From Akkermansiaceae bacterium UBA2381 (lineage in GTDB: Bacteria > Verrucomicrobiota > Verrucomicrobiia > Verrucomicrobiales > DEV007), in the NCBI GenBank assembly GCA_002344215.1, contig DDSV01000010.1, positions 1-35,571 on the forward strand: a stretch of DNA of 35,571 nt, written 5' to 3'. The notes beneath the pieces are model-generated. The model searched no databases. It was given only the letters and a program-made list of their open reading frames with translations, and had not been told where the DNA came from. Positions 6,776-20,130 of this stretch are shown piece after piece. Within the stretch, counting starts at the first letter, position 1. Each line of letters starts with the position of its first letter. Position numbers and translations under genes: made by a program.

Positions 6776-9700
6776 ATGTCCATTCGCACCCTTTTCGACA
6801 CCACCCGTCAGATCGATCGTCGGATCGAGAAAGTCGTCACCTATGACAGTCGGGCCGACGAGCAGCTCCGCCGCGAGATCACCGAATACGTCATCACCGA
6901 CAACATCGAGACGAATTTCGAGCGGCTCCTCAGCCGCATGCAGGAGGGCTTCCAAGGCGGCTCCGGCGAGATCGGCGTCTGGGTGTCGGGTTTCTACGGC
7001 TCGGGCAAGAGCTCTTTCACCAAATACCTCGGCTTCGCCCTCGATCCGACAACCCAGGTCGACGACAAGCCCTTCCTCGAGTTCCTCCAGGACCGCATCA
7101 AGTCCAAGGCGCTGAAGGCGCAGCTCGCCACCGTCGCGGCGAAACACCCCGCCCAGGTCTTCATGATCGACCTCGGCTCCTCCATGTTGGCCGGGGCGAC
7201 CAAAGCCGACATTTCTTCCCTGCTCTACTGGACCGTCATGCAGTGGGCAGGCTACTCGCGCGACCGCAAGACCGCCTACCTCCAGTTCATGCTCGAGCGC
7301 GATGGGAAGTGGGACGCTTTCGACGCCCGGGTCAAAGAGCGCCGGAAAGGACGGGGGTGGGCGGAAATCATGAGCGACCCCATCGTCGCCGCAAAGACCG
7401 CATCCGTTCTTGCCTGTGAATTCTACCCGGACCTCTTTCCCGACGAGAAGGACTTCCAGAACCTGAAGATCGACGAGGCCATCCACGAGGACGCCCGCAC
7501 CAAAGAGATGCTGGATCTCATCCGTCGCCGCTCCGGTAAGGACCAGGTCATTTTCATCCTCGACGAAGTCGGCCAGTATGTCGCGGCCACCGAAAACCTC
7601 ATCCTCAACCTCGACGGTTTCGCCCGGAACCTGAAAAACCTCGGCGACGGCAGAGCCTGGATTATCGCCACCGCCCAGCAGCGGCTCACCCAGGATGATC
7701 CCAGCGCCGCGCTCAACGCCGTCTCCCTCTTCAAGCTCCAGGCCCGTTTCCCCATCCCCATCGATCTCGAGGCTTCGGACATTCGCCAGATCTGCTACGA
7801 GCGCCTGCTTACCAAGTCCGTCGAGGGCAACGCCCGCCTCGAAAAGTTCTTCGACGCCAATGGCGCCGCCCTCCAGCACCACACCAAGCTGGGAGGCACC
7901 CGGCTCTATTCCGGGGATCTGGACCGGGAGAGTTTCCGCAAACTCTACCCCTTCCTGCCCCAGCACTTCGGCATCCTCCTCGAAATGCTGAGCTGCCTCG
8001 CCAAGAGCAAGCGCGGCGACTACAGTCTGCGTTCGGCCATCAAGATCATCCAGGACGTCCTCGTCGACCCGAACCGCGAGCGTCCGGACCGCCCGGTCCT
8101 CGCCGACGCCCCCATCGGCACCCTTGCCACCGTCGACATCTTTTACGACACCCTCCGCCATGACATCGAGCGGTCCGACTTCAAACACGTCACCGTAGCC
8201 GTCCGCAAGGTCGAGGAGGCCTTTGGCGTCGACTCCTTCGAGGCGAAGGTCGCCCGGGCGGTCGCCGCCCTCCAGATCCTGAACGAATTCCCCACCGGCG
8301 AGGAAAACCTCGCGGCCCTGCTCCATCCCCACGCCGAGGCCGAGTCGCAGTTGGAAAAGGTCCGCGCCGCCGTAAAGACCCTCGAGACCGAACCGTCCAT
8401 CCCGCTGAACCGCAACCCCGACGGCTGGCTGCGCTTCATGAGCGAGGCCATCCAGGAGGTGGCCGTCATCCGCGACGGCATCAACATCCCCGGTGTCGAG
8501 CTGAGCCGGGAACTGAGCGACCGGATCCGCAGCCTCTTCACGCCCTTGCCCAACGTCCGCCTCGCCGGTACGCGCAAGGTGCAGAGCGGCATCAAGCTCG
8601 TCGGCGGCCGCGGCGCGCAGTCCATCGAAGGGGAGCGCGAAGGCATCCAGACCGTGATCGAGCTGGTCGAGGCGGCCAACTACGACCGGCGGCGCGACGA
8701 GCTTCTCACGGAGTCCGGCCAACCCTCCCACAAGAACGACATCTTCTGGATCGCACGCAAAGGCTCCGCGATCGACCGGCTCCTTCGCGAGATCAAGAAG
8801 AGCGAGGCCATCCACGGACAATACCGCAGCCGTGCCGTCGAGAAGGACGTCTCCCAGTATCTCGATTCGCAGTTGAAGCAGGCCGAAACCATGCGCCGCG
8901 AGCTGGAGGACGAGCTGCGCTCCGCCCTCTCGCACGGCTCCTTCATCTTCCGCAGCGATCCCACCGCCGTCTCCGCGCTCGACCCGGCCATCGACAAATC
9001 GATCGAGAAGCAGTTGGCGGATGTGGCCGCCAAGGTCTTCTCCAAGTATCCGCTCGCCCCCTACCAGGCCGACACCGCCCTGGCCAAAAAGTTTCTCGAA
9101 GCCAAATCCCTCGACCGTGCCGCCGAGCAGTTCGATCCCCTCAAGGTGATCAAAAAGGAAGGTGGCTCTCTCGTCATCGACACGAGCCATCCCGCCCTCG
9201 TCGCGCTGTGCGATTACCTCAACGAACACGGTCGCAAGGACGGCAAATCCCTCATGGACGACCTTTTCGAGCCCGAGTTCGGTTGGTCAAAGGACACCAC
9301 CCGCTACCTCCTCGCGGTGCTCTTCAAGGTCGGCAAGGTCCAGCTCCGCATCGGCGGCGACGACATCAGCGTGGTCGGCGAGCAAGCCCTCGCCGCCTTT
9401 CAGAACAGCAACAGCTTCGCTCGCGTCGGCATCTCCCTGCGCGATACCCCGCCCGATCCCGACGCGGTGTTCCGGGCGGTGGACCGCTTGGTCGATCTCA
9501 CCGGCCACAACGTCGATCCCCTCGAGGACGAGATCAGTCGCGCCGTGTTGAAACACTTCCCCGCCTACCTCGACGACTTCTCCACCCTCGCCGTGCAGCT
9601 GGGCTCCGCCGAGCTTTCCGGGGCGGATCGGGCCGATCACCTCATGGAGGGCCTGCGCCAGATCATGGCCGCCGACGCCTCTTCCGCCACCCCCGTGCTG

Positions 9701-10432
9701 GGGGCCGAGGTCTGCGATCTCTACGACGACATTGTCTGGGCGAAAAAGCTGCGAAAAGCCTTCAAGGAAGGCCTTCTCGACACCGTCCGTGAGTTGCGCC
9801 GGCACCTGCGCGAGATCGAGTCGCTGCCCGGGGCGGGAGCGGCGGGACGGTTGGCGGACGAAACTTCCGAGCTGCGCGGCGAGCTGGCCGCCAAACTGGG
9901 AGACGAAGCCTTCTTCGAGCACCAGGCCGCCTTGCAGAGCGGACTCTCCGCCCTGAGGATCGCCGTCGACGCCTGCTGCGCCGGACTCACCGGCGAATTG
10001 GCCGATCAGGTCGACCGCGGGTCCGAGGCGCTGCAGGCCATCCCCGAGTGGAGCCGTCTCAACGAGCAGCACCGGGAGGGCCTCTTCCGCCGCATCGAGG
10101 CGCTCAAACCCTCGGGTCAACAGGGTTTGGCCGGACTCCGCACCCTGTTGAATCAGCCCTACGCCATCAGCTCCGGTCTCGAAGCGATCCGGCAGGAGAT
10201 TCTCCGCCTCACCAGGGAGGAGGAGAAGGATGAGCCCAAAGACGAAAAGAAGCCGGAGGAAGAAGACGAAAAGGAGGACGCCATCGAGGAAACGTTCGTC
10301 CTCCCCGTCGAGATCGAGTCCGTCTCCGATCTCGAAAACCTCATCGACGCCCTCCGCCGGCTCGGCGAGCGGCTGAAACACTACAAGCGCGTCCGCTTCC
10401 ATTGGAAGACCGGCGACTCCGACCACGACTGA
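6776..10432 (+). CDS. brxC: BREX ATPase BrxC (P-loop protein)
   Basis: This 1218-residue protein starts at ATG 6776, four bases after the brxB stop. A Walker A motif GFYGSGKSSF lies near residue 80 and a Walker B-like ILDEVGQYV near residue 260, followed by ATAQQRL, consistent with the BrxC/PglY family of large P-loop ATPases. The N-terminal IRTLFDTTRQIDRRIEKVV is typical. The middle is long and helical. Near residue 1150 there is a highly acidic Lys/Glu tract (EEEKDEPKDEKK). BrxC is the ATPase of the core BREX complex. The gene looks intact, with no frameshift. An upstream start at 6719 would overlap brxB and lacks the family start. Confidence 0.9.
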   Translation: MSIRTLFDTTRQIDRRIEKVVTYDSRADEQLRREITEYVITDNIETNFERLLSRMQEGFQGGSGEIGVWVSGFYGSGKSSFTKYLGFALDPTTQVDDKPFLEFLQDRIKSKALKAQLATVAAKHPAQVFMIDLGSSMLAGATKADISSLLYWTVMQWAGYSRDRKTAYLQFMLERDGKWDAFDARVKERRKGRGWAEIMSDPIVAAKTASVLACEFYPDLFPDEKDFQNLKIDEAIHEDARTKEMLDLIRRRSGKDQVIFILDEVGQYVAATENLILNLDGFARNLKNLGDGRAWIIATAQQRLTQDDPSAALNAVSLFKLQARFPIPIDLEASDIRQICYERLLTKSVEGNARLEKFFDANGAALQHHTKLGGTRLYSGDLDRESFRKLYPFLPQHFGILLEMLSCLAKSKRGDYSLRSAIKIIQDVLVDPNRERPDRPVLADAPIGTLATVDIFYDTLRHDIERSDFKHVTVAVRKVEEAFGVDSFEAKVARAVAALQILNEFPTGEENLAALLHPHAEAESQLEKVRAAVKTLETEPSIPLNRNPDGWLRFMSEAIQEVAVIRDGINIPGVELSRELSDRIRSLFTPLPNVRLAGTRKVQSGIKLVGGRGAQSIEGEREGIQTVIELVEAANYDRRRDELLTESGQPSHKNDIFWIARKGSAIDRLLREIKKSEAIHGQYRSRAVEKDVSQYLDSQLKQAETMRRELEDELRSALSHGSFIFRSDPTAVSALDPAIDKSIEKQLADVAAKVFSKYPLAPYQADTALAKKFLEAKSLDRAAEQFDPLKVIKKEGGSLVIDTSHPALVALCDYLNEHGRKDGKSLMDDLFEPEFGWSKDTTRYLLAVLFKVGKVQLRIGGDDISVVGEQALAAFQNSNSFARVGISLRDTPPDPDAVFRAVDRLVDLTGHNVDPLEDEISRAVLKHFPAYLDDFSTLAVQLGSAELSGADRADHLMEGLRQIMAADASSATPVLGAEVCDLYDDIVWAKKLRKAFKEGLLDTVRELRRHLREIESLPGAGAAGRLADETSELRGELAAKLGDEAFFEHQAALQSGLSALRIAVDACCAGLTGELADQVDRGSEALQAIPEWSRLNEQHREGLFRRIEALKPSGQQGLAGLRTLLNQPYAISSGLEAIRQEILRLTREEEKDEPKDEKKPEEEDEKEDAIEETFVLPVEIESVSDLENLIDALRRLGERLKHYKRVRFHWKTGDSDHD

Positions 10433-10445
10433 TTGACGACCCCGC

Positions 10446-15095
<4,650 letters not shown>

Positions 15096-15098
<3 letters not shown>

Positions 15099-15290
15099 AA
15101 ACACCGGCGCGACCATCACGTCATCGTCTCGCGCCGCAACCTTGATCCTATCCTGCTCTGTCACCTCGAAGCCCATGAGTTGACCCACCTCCGCATGGAG
15201 ACGGAGGCCCGGAAGATCGGACGGAAAAGCTTTTCCTTGAGTAACCCGGCCTCGACCGCTAAATTGTTTGTGCTCGCAACGTGCCACTGA
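15096..15290 (+). pseudogene. In-frame continuation of the TPR protein after a TAG stop
   Basis: In the pglX frame, the TAG at 15096-15098 is followed by 63 codons with strong coding character, including RRNLDPILL, HLEAHELTHL (15174 onward) and ETEARKIGRK, before a TGA at 15288. TPR proteins with a C-terminal HELxHL zincin-like segment followed by an EAR motif are a known arrangement, and the match in order and frame suggests one ancestral gene. TAG differs from TTG (Leu) by one base. The domain is also cut off about 35 residues after the motif, so the original gene has lost its 3' end. Confidence 0.7.
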
Positions 15291-15390
15291 TGAAGACTCG
15301 AATTAGCGAGGGCGCGATGACGGGGCTGAGGGGAAATAGCGCAACCTGAGCTGTCGGCTTGAACAAGGGTTTCCCCCAAGAGCGCAATGC

Positions 15391-18300
15391 TCACCGGATT
15401 TGGCAATCCAGGGTAAACGCGGAGATCTTTATCAGACCGTCAGAAAGATTCGCGCTCTGACTTTCAAAGCGTGCCCGGGTTTGCGAAAAGTCGGAGCATC
15501 TCCTACGTGCTCGATCTCTTCGAGAATCCTGATGGTCCCACTGTTCTTGAGGAAACCAAGCTATAAGGTAAATACCGTGTCTTGAGGCGCTGGAATGAAG
15601 ATACTGCCGTTTCAGTTGGGTCTCCATCGCCGTTTCGAGCTCATCGTGCCAGCACCCCTTGACTTCAATAACCACCTTCAAAACCTGAATCTCACCCCTG
15701 TTTCGTGCGGTTGCAGTGACGTGAATATCAGCAAAGTCTTGCGTGGAGACGTCTACCTCCCGATTAACAACTACTTCCTTTTGTGCAAGATCAGATTGCA
15801 GATGTCTGCTAACAATCGTCGAGATCCAATTCTCGCTGCGCGGGCGCCCAAGTGCTCCCCGCCGTCGCACCGCTGGCTCATTCCAAAAATCTTGTACAGC
15901 TGGATTCTCTCCATGCAACAAGACTTGAAGCCGATCGAGGGACCCTAAAACCACTTCAAGCAACGCAGCCTCTGAATTCACGACCCTCATCCCCGCATGT
16001 GCCCTTAACTTCAGAAGAGACCTCGGATCCGCCGGGACCCAATCTTTTCGCATTCGATTGGACTCGGCGTCTTTGAGGAGCCATTGCAGCCAAATTTTCA
16101 TATCTCCTTCCGTGGCATTCACGATCCTTAGCATCTCATCGCAAGCCTCACTGGTCCCTCTTGCCACCAATACGTTTAGACAGTTTGAGCGAAAAAATTG
16201 AACATGATCGATAGCATACACCGCTCCACTTTCTCGATTATCGACCGGATCCTCGGGAAACGCTTGAATGAGCAAAAGATAGAGATCAGCAAGTTGCCTC
16301 TCCGAAAACTGATCAAAGCCAAGTTGGTTTCCATATCCAAACAAATGATCGTTTTCAAGAAACATCTTTCTCACCTCCCACGGAAACTTGCGGAGAATGT
16401 TCCATACGGTCTCCCAGTGGGTCATGGGGAAATGGAATATCATGTGAGCCCAAACGCATCGGTGCGGTTTGAAGAAAAACCCATCGAGATGGTCGCGTTC
16501 AAACATCCTGAATAGAAATCGCTCGGCCGCTTCCAAGTCGACTTTCCGAAGAAACTCAAACGCTGATCGAACGTTCGTCGTCTTTGGAGGCAATGGGACC
16601 AAAAGATCGATCAGATTTTCACTCAGAGATCTATCCCACATGGATTCCAAACCGTTTAGCACAAAAAGCCATTCACCGGAATCGGCCTCCATTCTTACCT
16701 TTTGAAACAAACGCCGGTCGAATTCCAAGGTTGATACCTTTCTGATAAGTTCGAATAGGATTCCTCGACCATCCTTAAAAAAACTATTGCAATTGATAAT
16801 CGTCATCAACCAATCTCTTTCTACCAGAACTCTAAACCTTTCGTCCGCCATCAACTGATCCCTAATGAGGTAGACAGCCTGTACCGACCGATGATGGGTC
16901 CTTCGTTCAGGGGTGCAAGTTTCAAGATAAAGTCTGGCAGACCCGCGGATGATTTGACGTTGCTCCTCAGTCAGTTCGGGCCAAGTCTCAGAACTAGTCA
17001 GATCCAAAATTGTGTCTCCACGGTGGTGTCCTATCTCGTCAACACAGAGATAGTGGGAGATCCACAGCCAAGAATCAGATTCTCCGCACTTGGCACGATC
17101 CAAGGCATCTCTTAGCAATTCCGTTCGACCCTTTTGTTGTATTCGGTTCTTCAAGGAGCTTGAAATTTCCGCACGCCTCTCCCGACTCTCTTTGGCTCTT
17201 TTGTCGATCTCTTCGAGCGTGGACGGACCCAACCATTCAAACTTTTCTTGCAGTACAGGATTGCCTTCCAACTCAAGGAGAAAAGGATCCCATGACTGAG
17301 AAAATTCCGGAGAATGACAAAATCGCTCAATCAAGTCGGCCAAGACAAATTTTGAAACTTCGGTCGCAGTTCTCATCTCCGTTATGAGAACTGGTAAATC
17401 GCCGGCCTCAACAAGGTCACGACTGAGAAAATGGGCGTCACTTTCGCGCAATCCGGAGTGACCCAAAACAATTCGAATCAAGTCCCATCGATGATTTTGA
17501 TCTCGCAAAATGACAGAGAAGGAGCGACGACTCTGCGGAGGAGAATCAATTCCTCTGAGAACGAAACTCGGGAGAGTCGAGGAATTACGGATCCGAGACA
17601 GCCAAAAATCCGCGAAGAGCGCGGCGATTTCCGGTCTATCGATGTGATCAACCGCAAGTTGAATCGCCTTCAGAGCAAGATTTGCGAAGATGCTTCCTGA
17701 CTCAAAACAACCGGAAAATGATTTCAACTGTGGAAGAATCAAATCTAGATCGTCGGATCCTAAGTGCTGGGGGGCTTCAAAGGTAACCCAAGTATTATAA
17801 TCTGAGTTTATGATCCTACCGGTTGGGCGCGTAAGAAACTCAGAAACATCCCTGAGCGGCATAATTTCTGGAACAAGAACCTTCAGAGCGGCTGCCTTCA
17901 GATCACCCTCTTCATCAATGGGATTGGGGTTGTTCAGGAGATTCAGAAGCCTTAGTTTGTAATCCGCTCCGGGCATCACTGCCAATGCGTCTGCTATCGC
18001 GCCAATTACCCTCTTGTCCTCAGTGAAATTCCGTTCAACAACCTCCCATACGTGCTCACTAAGTTCGATTACTCTGCATTCCGCGACAATCTTGAATGCA
18101 ATTCGCCTGGCAACAATGCTCTTCGAGGTGTCGGTTAGATAGGGCTCTAGTTGAATGGCAATTCCCGGATGAACAAGTGAGCGGTAGTTTCTCCATGAAC
18201 CCCAGTCTTCGAAAACGGTTCCCGTGTCTGCTCCCCTCAAAATCGCTTCAACGAGGTCGGCCTTTCGATCTGCTTGAGATTGGCTCACATCAGCCTTTAA

Positions 18301-19587
18301 CAAAATTTGTGGATCCAAAGAGACAAGATAGTCGAAGAATTCAACGTTCCTGACGGATATCCAAGCCGCCAACTCGCCGAGCTGAGGTATGACCATTGGG
18401 GAAGATCCGTTTTCATCGAAGAGAATTCCTCGAAGTTGCGCATTCGAAAAGCATTCAAGGAATTGGGATCCAAGGGCTTCTGCGATGGTTCGGTGATCGA
18501 AGTTGAAGTAATCACCACGTGATACTCGGAATAGTGGTGTGCTTAGGGTAGCCCTGACGAGCTTGCTCGTTGGAAGTGCGACGGAAACGTCGTTGGAACC
18601 GTGTAGACCGATATCGTCTCTTGAGAGCGCACCGTCTGGGCAATCTTGTGCCGAAGTTCCCGGAAACATTCCCGTTTTTCCGCAAACGAGCTGAATCGCT
18701 GCGATGCGGGAGGCAAGCTCCATTACTCCCTCCTGGGTAATCCCAGTTTCTCCCGCGAGGCGGTCGAGTTCTCTTTCCCTATCCGGGTCCCACTCTCCTG
18801 AAAGACGGTAGCAGAATCTGGTGTATAGCTGGTAATGGGATCCGGCGAACGACGGGTCCTGTTGATACTCAGAGATCAGCATCCGAAGCGTCAAGGGGGA
18901 TGCGGCAAGCTGAGTTAGCCGGTTGGTGATCAACCAATGTGAGAAGTTTTCAGTATCAATTCCGCATGATGATGCGGCGGTAAGAACATCCTCTTGTCGC
19001 AGGGGGCAAAGCTCGAACCGAAAGTCGCTATTGGTTCCCATGATCGCAGCCAAACGGGAACTTGCCTCTGAAGGCAGGTCAGCACTTCGGCAGGCGATTA
19101 GAAGGCTAAGACGTTCTTTCGGCATATCTTTCAACCATCGCGTTAACGATTCAACGACGCGGCCAATGCGGAACAATCCCTCATCAAGCGAGTCGAGAAA
19201 TAGTGTCAGGTTCCCACTTCCGTTTCGCCAGGCGATCCAAACGTCCGAGTCGATGGTCTCACTCCGTAATTCTTCAAGAGTTGGCACTTCGGTCAGATCT
19301 ACGAAAATTGAGTCATCTCCACAGTCTTCAATCAACCCGTGCAGAGTTCGTAGCTCAATGGATTTTCCGTGCCCCGGTCGTCCATGAAGCACAGCGAACT
19401 TCACCTTGGCAAGTTGATCCGTTCGGTAGATTCCCGAATCTGTCAGATCTGAGGATGCCGCAGGGTCGTCAAAAATGTTGGTCGCCAAGAACAGGAATCC
19501 ACTCTCCTCATCAACACGATCCGTGGATCCCGACTGCTGCCAATAGCGCTGCCATGGGAGCTGCGATCCACTTATTAGCTGGCTCAT
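15391..19587 (-). CDS. NACHT/STAND-like NTPase with C-terminal PD-(D/E)XK nuclease domain
   Basis: This 1398-residue protein has an N-terminal P-loop NTPase: Walker A GRPGHGKS (residues 69-76) and Walker B LTLFLDSLDEG (about 127-137), then an LLIACRSAD segment as in NACHT/STAND ATPases. A long helical region (about 400-1250, HEAT-like) follows, suited to sensing. Near the C-terminus, D1287 (ADIHV) and E1308-V-K1310 (VIEVKG), followed by METQLKRQYL and GIYLIAWF, fit a PD-(D/E)XK nuclease fold. NTPase plus nuclease in a defence island suggests an Avs-like or other NACHT anti-phage sensor-effector, but here the effector is C-terminal. It is lower in GC than its neighbours, is convergent with the BREX operon, and occupies the place where pglZ, brxD and brxHI would be expected. 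ATG 19587 starts the family-like sequence; there is no clear Shine-Dalgarno site. The exact family is not identified. Confidence 0.75.
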   Translation of the reverse strand: MSQLISGSQLPWQRYWQQSGSTDRVDEESGFLFLATNIFDDPAASSDLTDSGIYRTDQLAKVKFAVLHGRPGHGKSIELRTLHGLIEDCGDDSIFVDLTEVPTLEELRSETIDSDVWIAWRNGSGNLTLFLDSLDEGLFRIGRVVESLTRWLKDMPKERLSLLIACRSADLPSEASSRLAAIMGTNSDFRFELCPLRQEDVLTAASSCGIDTENFSHWLITNRLTQLAASPLTLRMLISEYQQDPSFAGSHYQLYTRFCYRLSGEWDPDRERELDRLAGETGITQEGVMELASRIAAIQLVCGKTGMFPGTSAQDCPDGALSRDDIGLHGSNDVSVALPTSKLVRATLSTPLFRVSRGDYFNFDHRTIAEALGSQFLECFSNAQLRGILFDENGSSPMVIPQLGELAAWISVRNVEFFDYLVSLDPQILLKADVSQSQADRKADLVEAILRGADTGTVFEDWGSWRNYRSLVHPGIAIQLEPYLTDTSKSIVARRIAFKIVAECRVIELSEHVWEVVERNFTEDKRVIGAIADALAVMPGADYKLRLLNLLNNPNPIDEEGDLKAAALKVLVPEIMPLRDVSEFLTRPTGRIINSDYNTWVTFEAPQHLGSDDLDLILPQLKSFSGCFESGSIFANLALKAIQLAVDHIDRPEIAALFADFWLSRIRNSSTLPSFVLRGIDSPPQSRRSFSVILRDQNHRWDLIRIVLGHSGLRESDAHFLSRDLVEAGDLPVLITEMRTATEVSKFVLADLIERFCHSPEFSQSWDPFLLELEGNPVLQEKFEWLGPSTLEEIDKRAKESRERRAEISSSLKNRIQQKGRTELLRDALDRAKCGESDSWLWISHYLCVDEIGHHRGDTILDLTSSETWPELTEEQRQIIRGSARLYLETCTPERRTHHRSVQAVYLIRDQLMADERFRVLVERDWLMTIINCNSFFKDGRGILFELIRKVSTLEFDRRLFQKVRMEADSGEWLFVLNGLESMWDRSLSENLIDLLVPLPPKTTNVRSAFEFLRKVDLEAAERFLFRMFERDHLDGFFFKPHRCVWAHMIFHFPMTHWETVWNILRKFPWEVRKMFLENDHLFGYGNQLGFDQFSERQLADLYLLLIQAFPEDPVDNRESGAVYAIDHVQFFRSNCLNVLVARGTSEACDEMLRIVNATEGDMKIWLQWLLKDAESNRMRKDWVPADPRSLLKLRAHAGMRVVNSEAALLEVVLGSLDRLQVLLHGENPAVQDFWNEPAVRRRGALGRPRSENWISTIVSRHLQSDLAQKEVVVNREVDVSTQDFADIHVTATARNRGEIQVLKVVIEVKGCWHDELETAMETQLKRQYLHSSASRHGIYLIAWFPQEQWDHQDSRRDRARRRCSDFSQTRARFESQSANLSDGLIKISAFTLDCQIR

Positions 19588-19642
19588 TTTGATTTTTGGC
19601 TTTCAGGACGGATACTTTATAACCTAGGAATTTGAAGAATCT

Positions 19643-19656
19643 ATGAATGGATTCAT
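19643..19656. promoter_or_regulatory. Palindrome upstream of the NACHT-like gene
   Basis: ATGAAT-gg-ATTCAT lies about 60 bp upstream of the minus-strand NTPase start, in the only AT-rich spacer nearby (19588-19700). It could be an operator. A TATAAAGT stretch between it and the gene may belong to a promoter. Both calls are weak. Confidence 0.3.
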
Positions 19657-19758
19657 CAAAGTTCTGACTCGAAGCTAAAGAAAACCCACCCCTTGCGTTC
19701 GGATGGATTTTCTCGGACCGGACCTCCCTCACTCATTCAGGAGCATCGGTCGCTGCGG

Positions 19759-20109
19759 TCACGTTTCGGACGGGTCCGCGGTTTGGTGGAGTTCAGCTTG
19801 GGAATCCTTCGCCCGCTCATGCAGGATGCGATTACGGACGGCTTCGGAGGGGTAGTATTCGCCGTCTTTCAGCTCGCCCGCCTCGTCGGCGAGGGGACGA
19901 GCGTCGGCGACGGCTTCAGGCCAGACCTCCGCATCGTCGGGATGCAGGGCGGCGTGGAGCCAGAAGAAGCTCCACCACGCGAGGAGGAGGCGATCCTTGT
20001 CAATGACCTCCAGTTCGGAAGGCGTGAGCGCAAGGACCGCCCCGAGGCGGCGGGTGGCGTCGGCCTCGTCCGCTGGGAGGAGGAGGGTGAACTCCGGGTC
20101 GATGTTCAT
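19759..20109 (-). CDS. Hypothetical protein, last gene of the AAA+ module
   Basis: This 116-residue acidic protein (MNIDPEFTLLLPADEADATR..., then LLLAWWSFFWLHAALHPDDA and EYYPSEAVRNRILHERAKDS) is not recognised. The aromatic helix WWSFFWLH is too short and polar-flanked to call a membrane segment. It lies 21 bp after the AAA+ ATPase gene on the same strand with matching composition, so it probably belongs to that operon. No function can be assigned. Confidence 0.6.
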   Translation of the reverse strand: MNIDPEFTLLLPADEADATRRLGAVLALTPSELEVIDKDRLLLAWWSFFWLHAALHPDDAEVWPEAVADARPLADEAGELKDGEYYPSEAVRNRILHERAKDSQAELHQTADPSET

Positions 20110-20130
20110 GGCGTTCGGTCAGGCGGGGAC

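Noticed and set aside
6656..9229. Long open frame antisense to brxC (857 codons)
   Set aside because: It is a by-product of high GC and codon-position bias; the plus-strand BrxC has real motifs (GFYGSGKSSF, ILDEVGQY) and the antisense product is low-complexity Gly/Leu/Asp-rich.
19511..19732. 73-codon minus-strand frame overlapping the start of the NACHT-like gene
   Set aside because: It contains FDESIHRFFKFLGYKV, which faintly recalls a nuclease N-terminus, but it overlaps the better gene and has no supported end or RBS.
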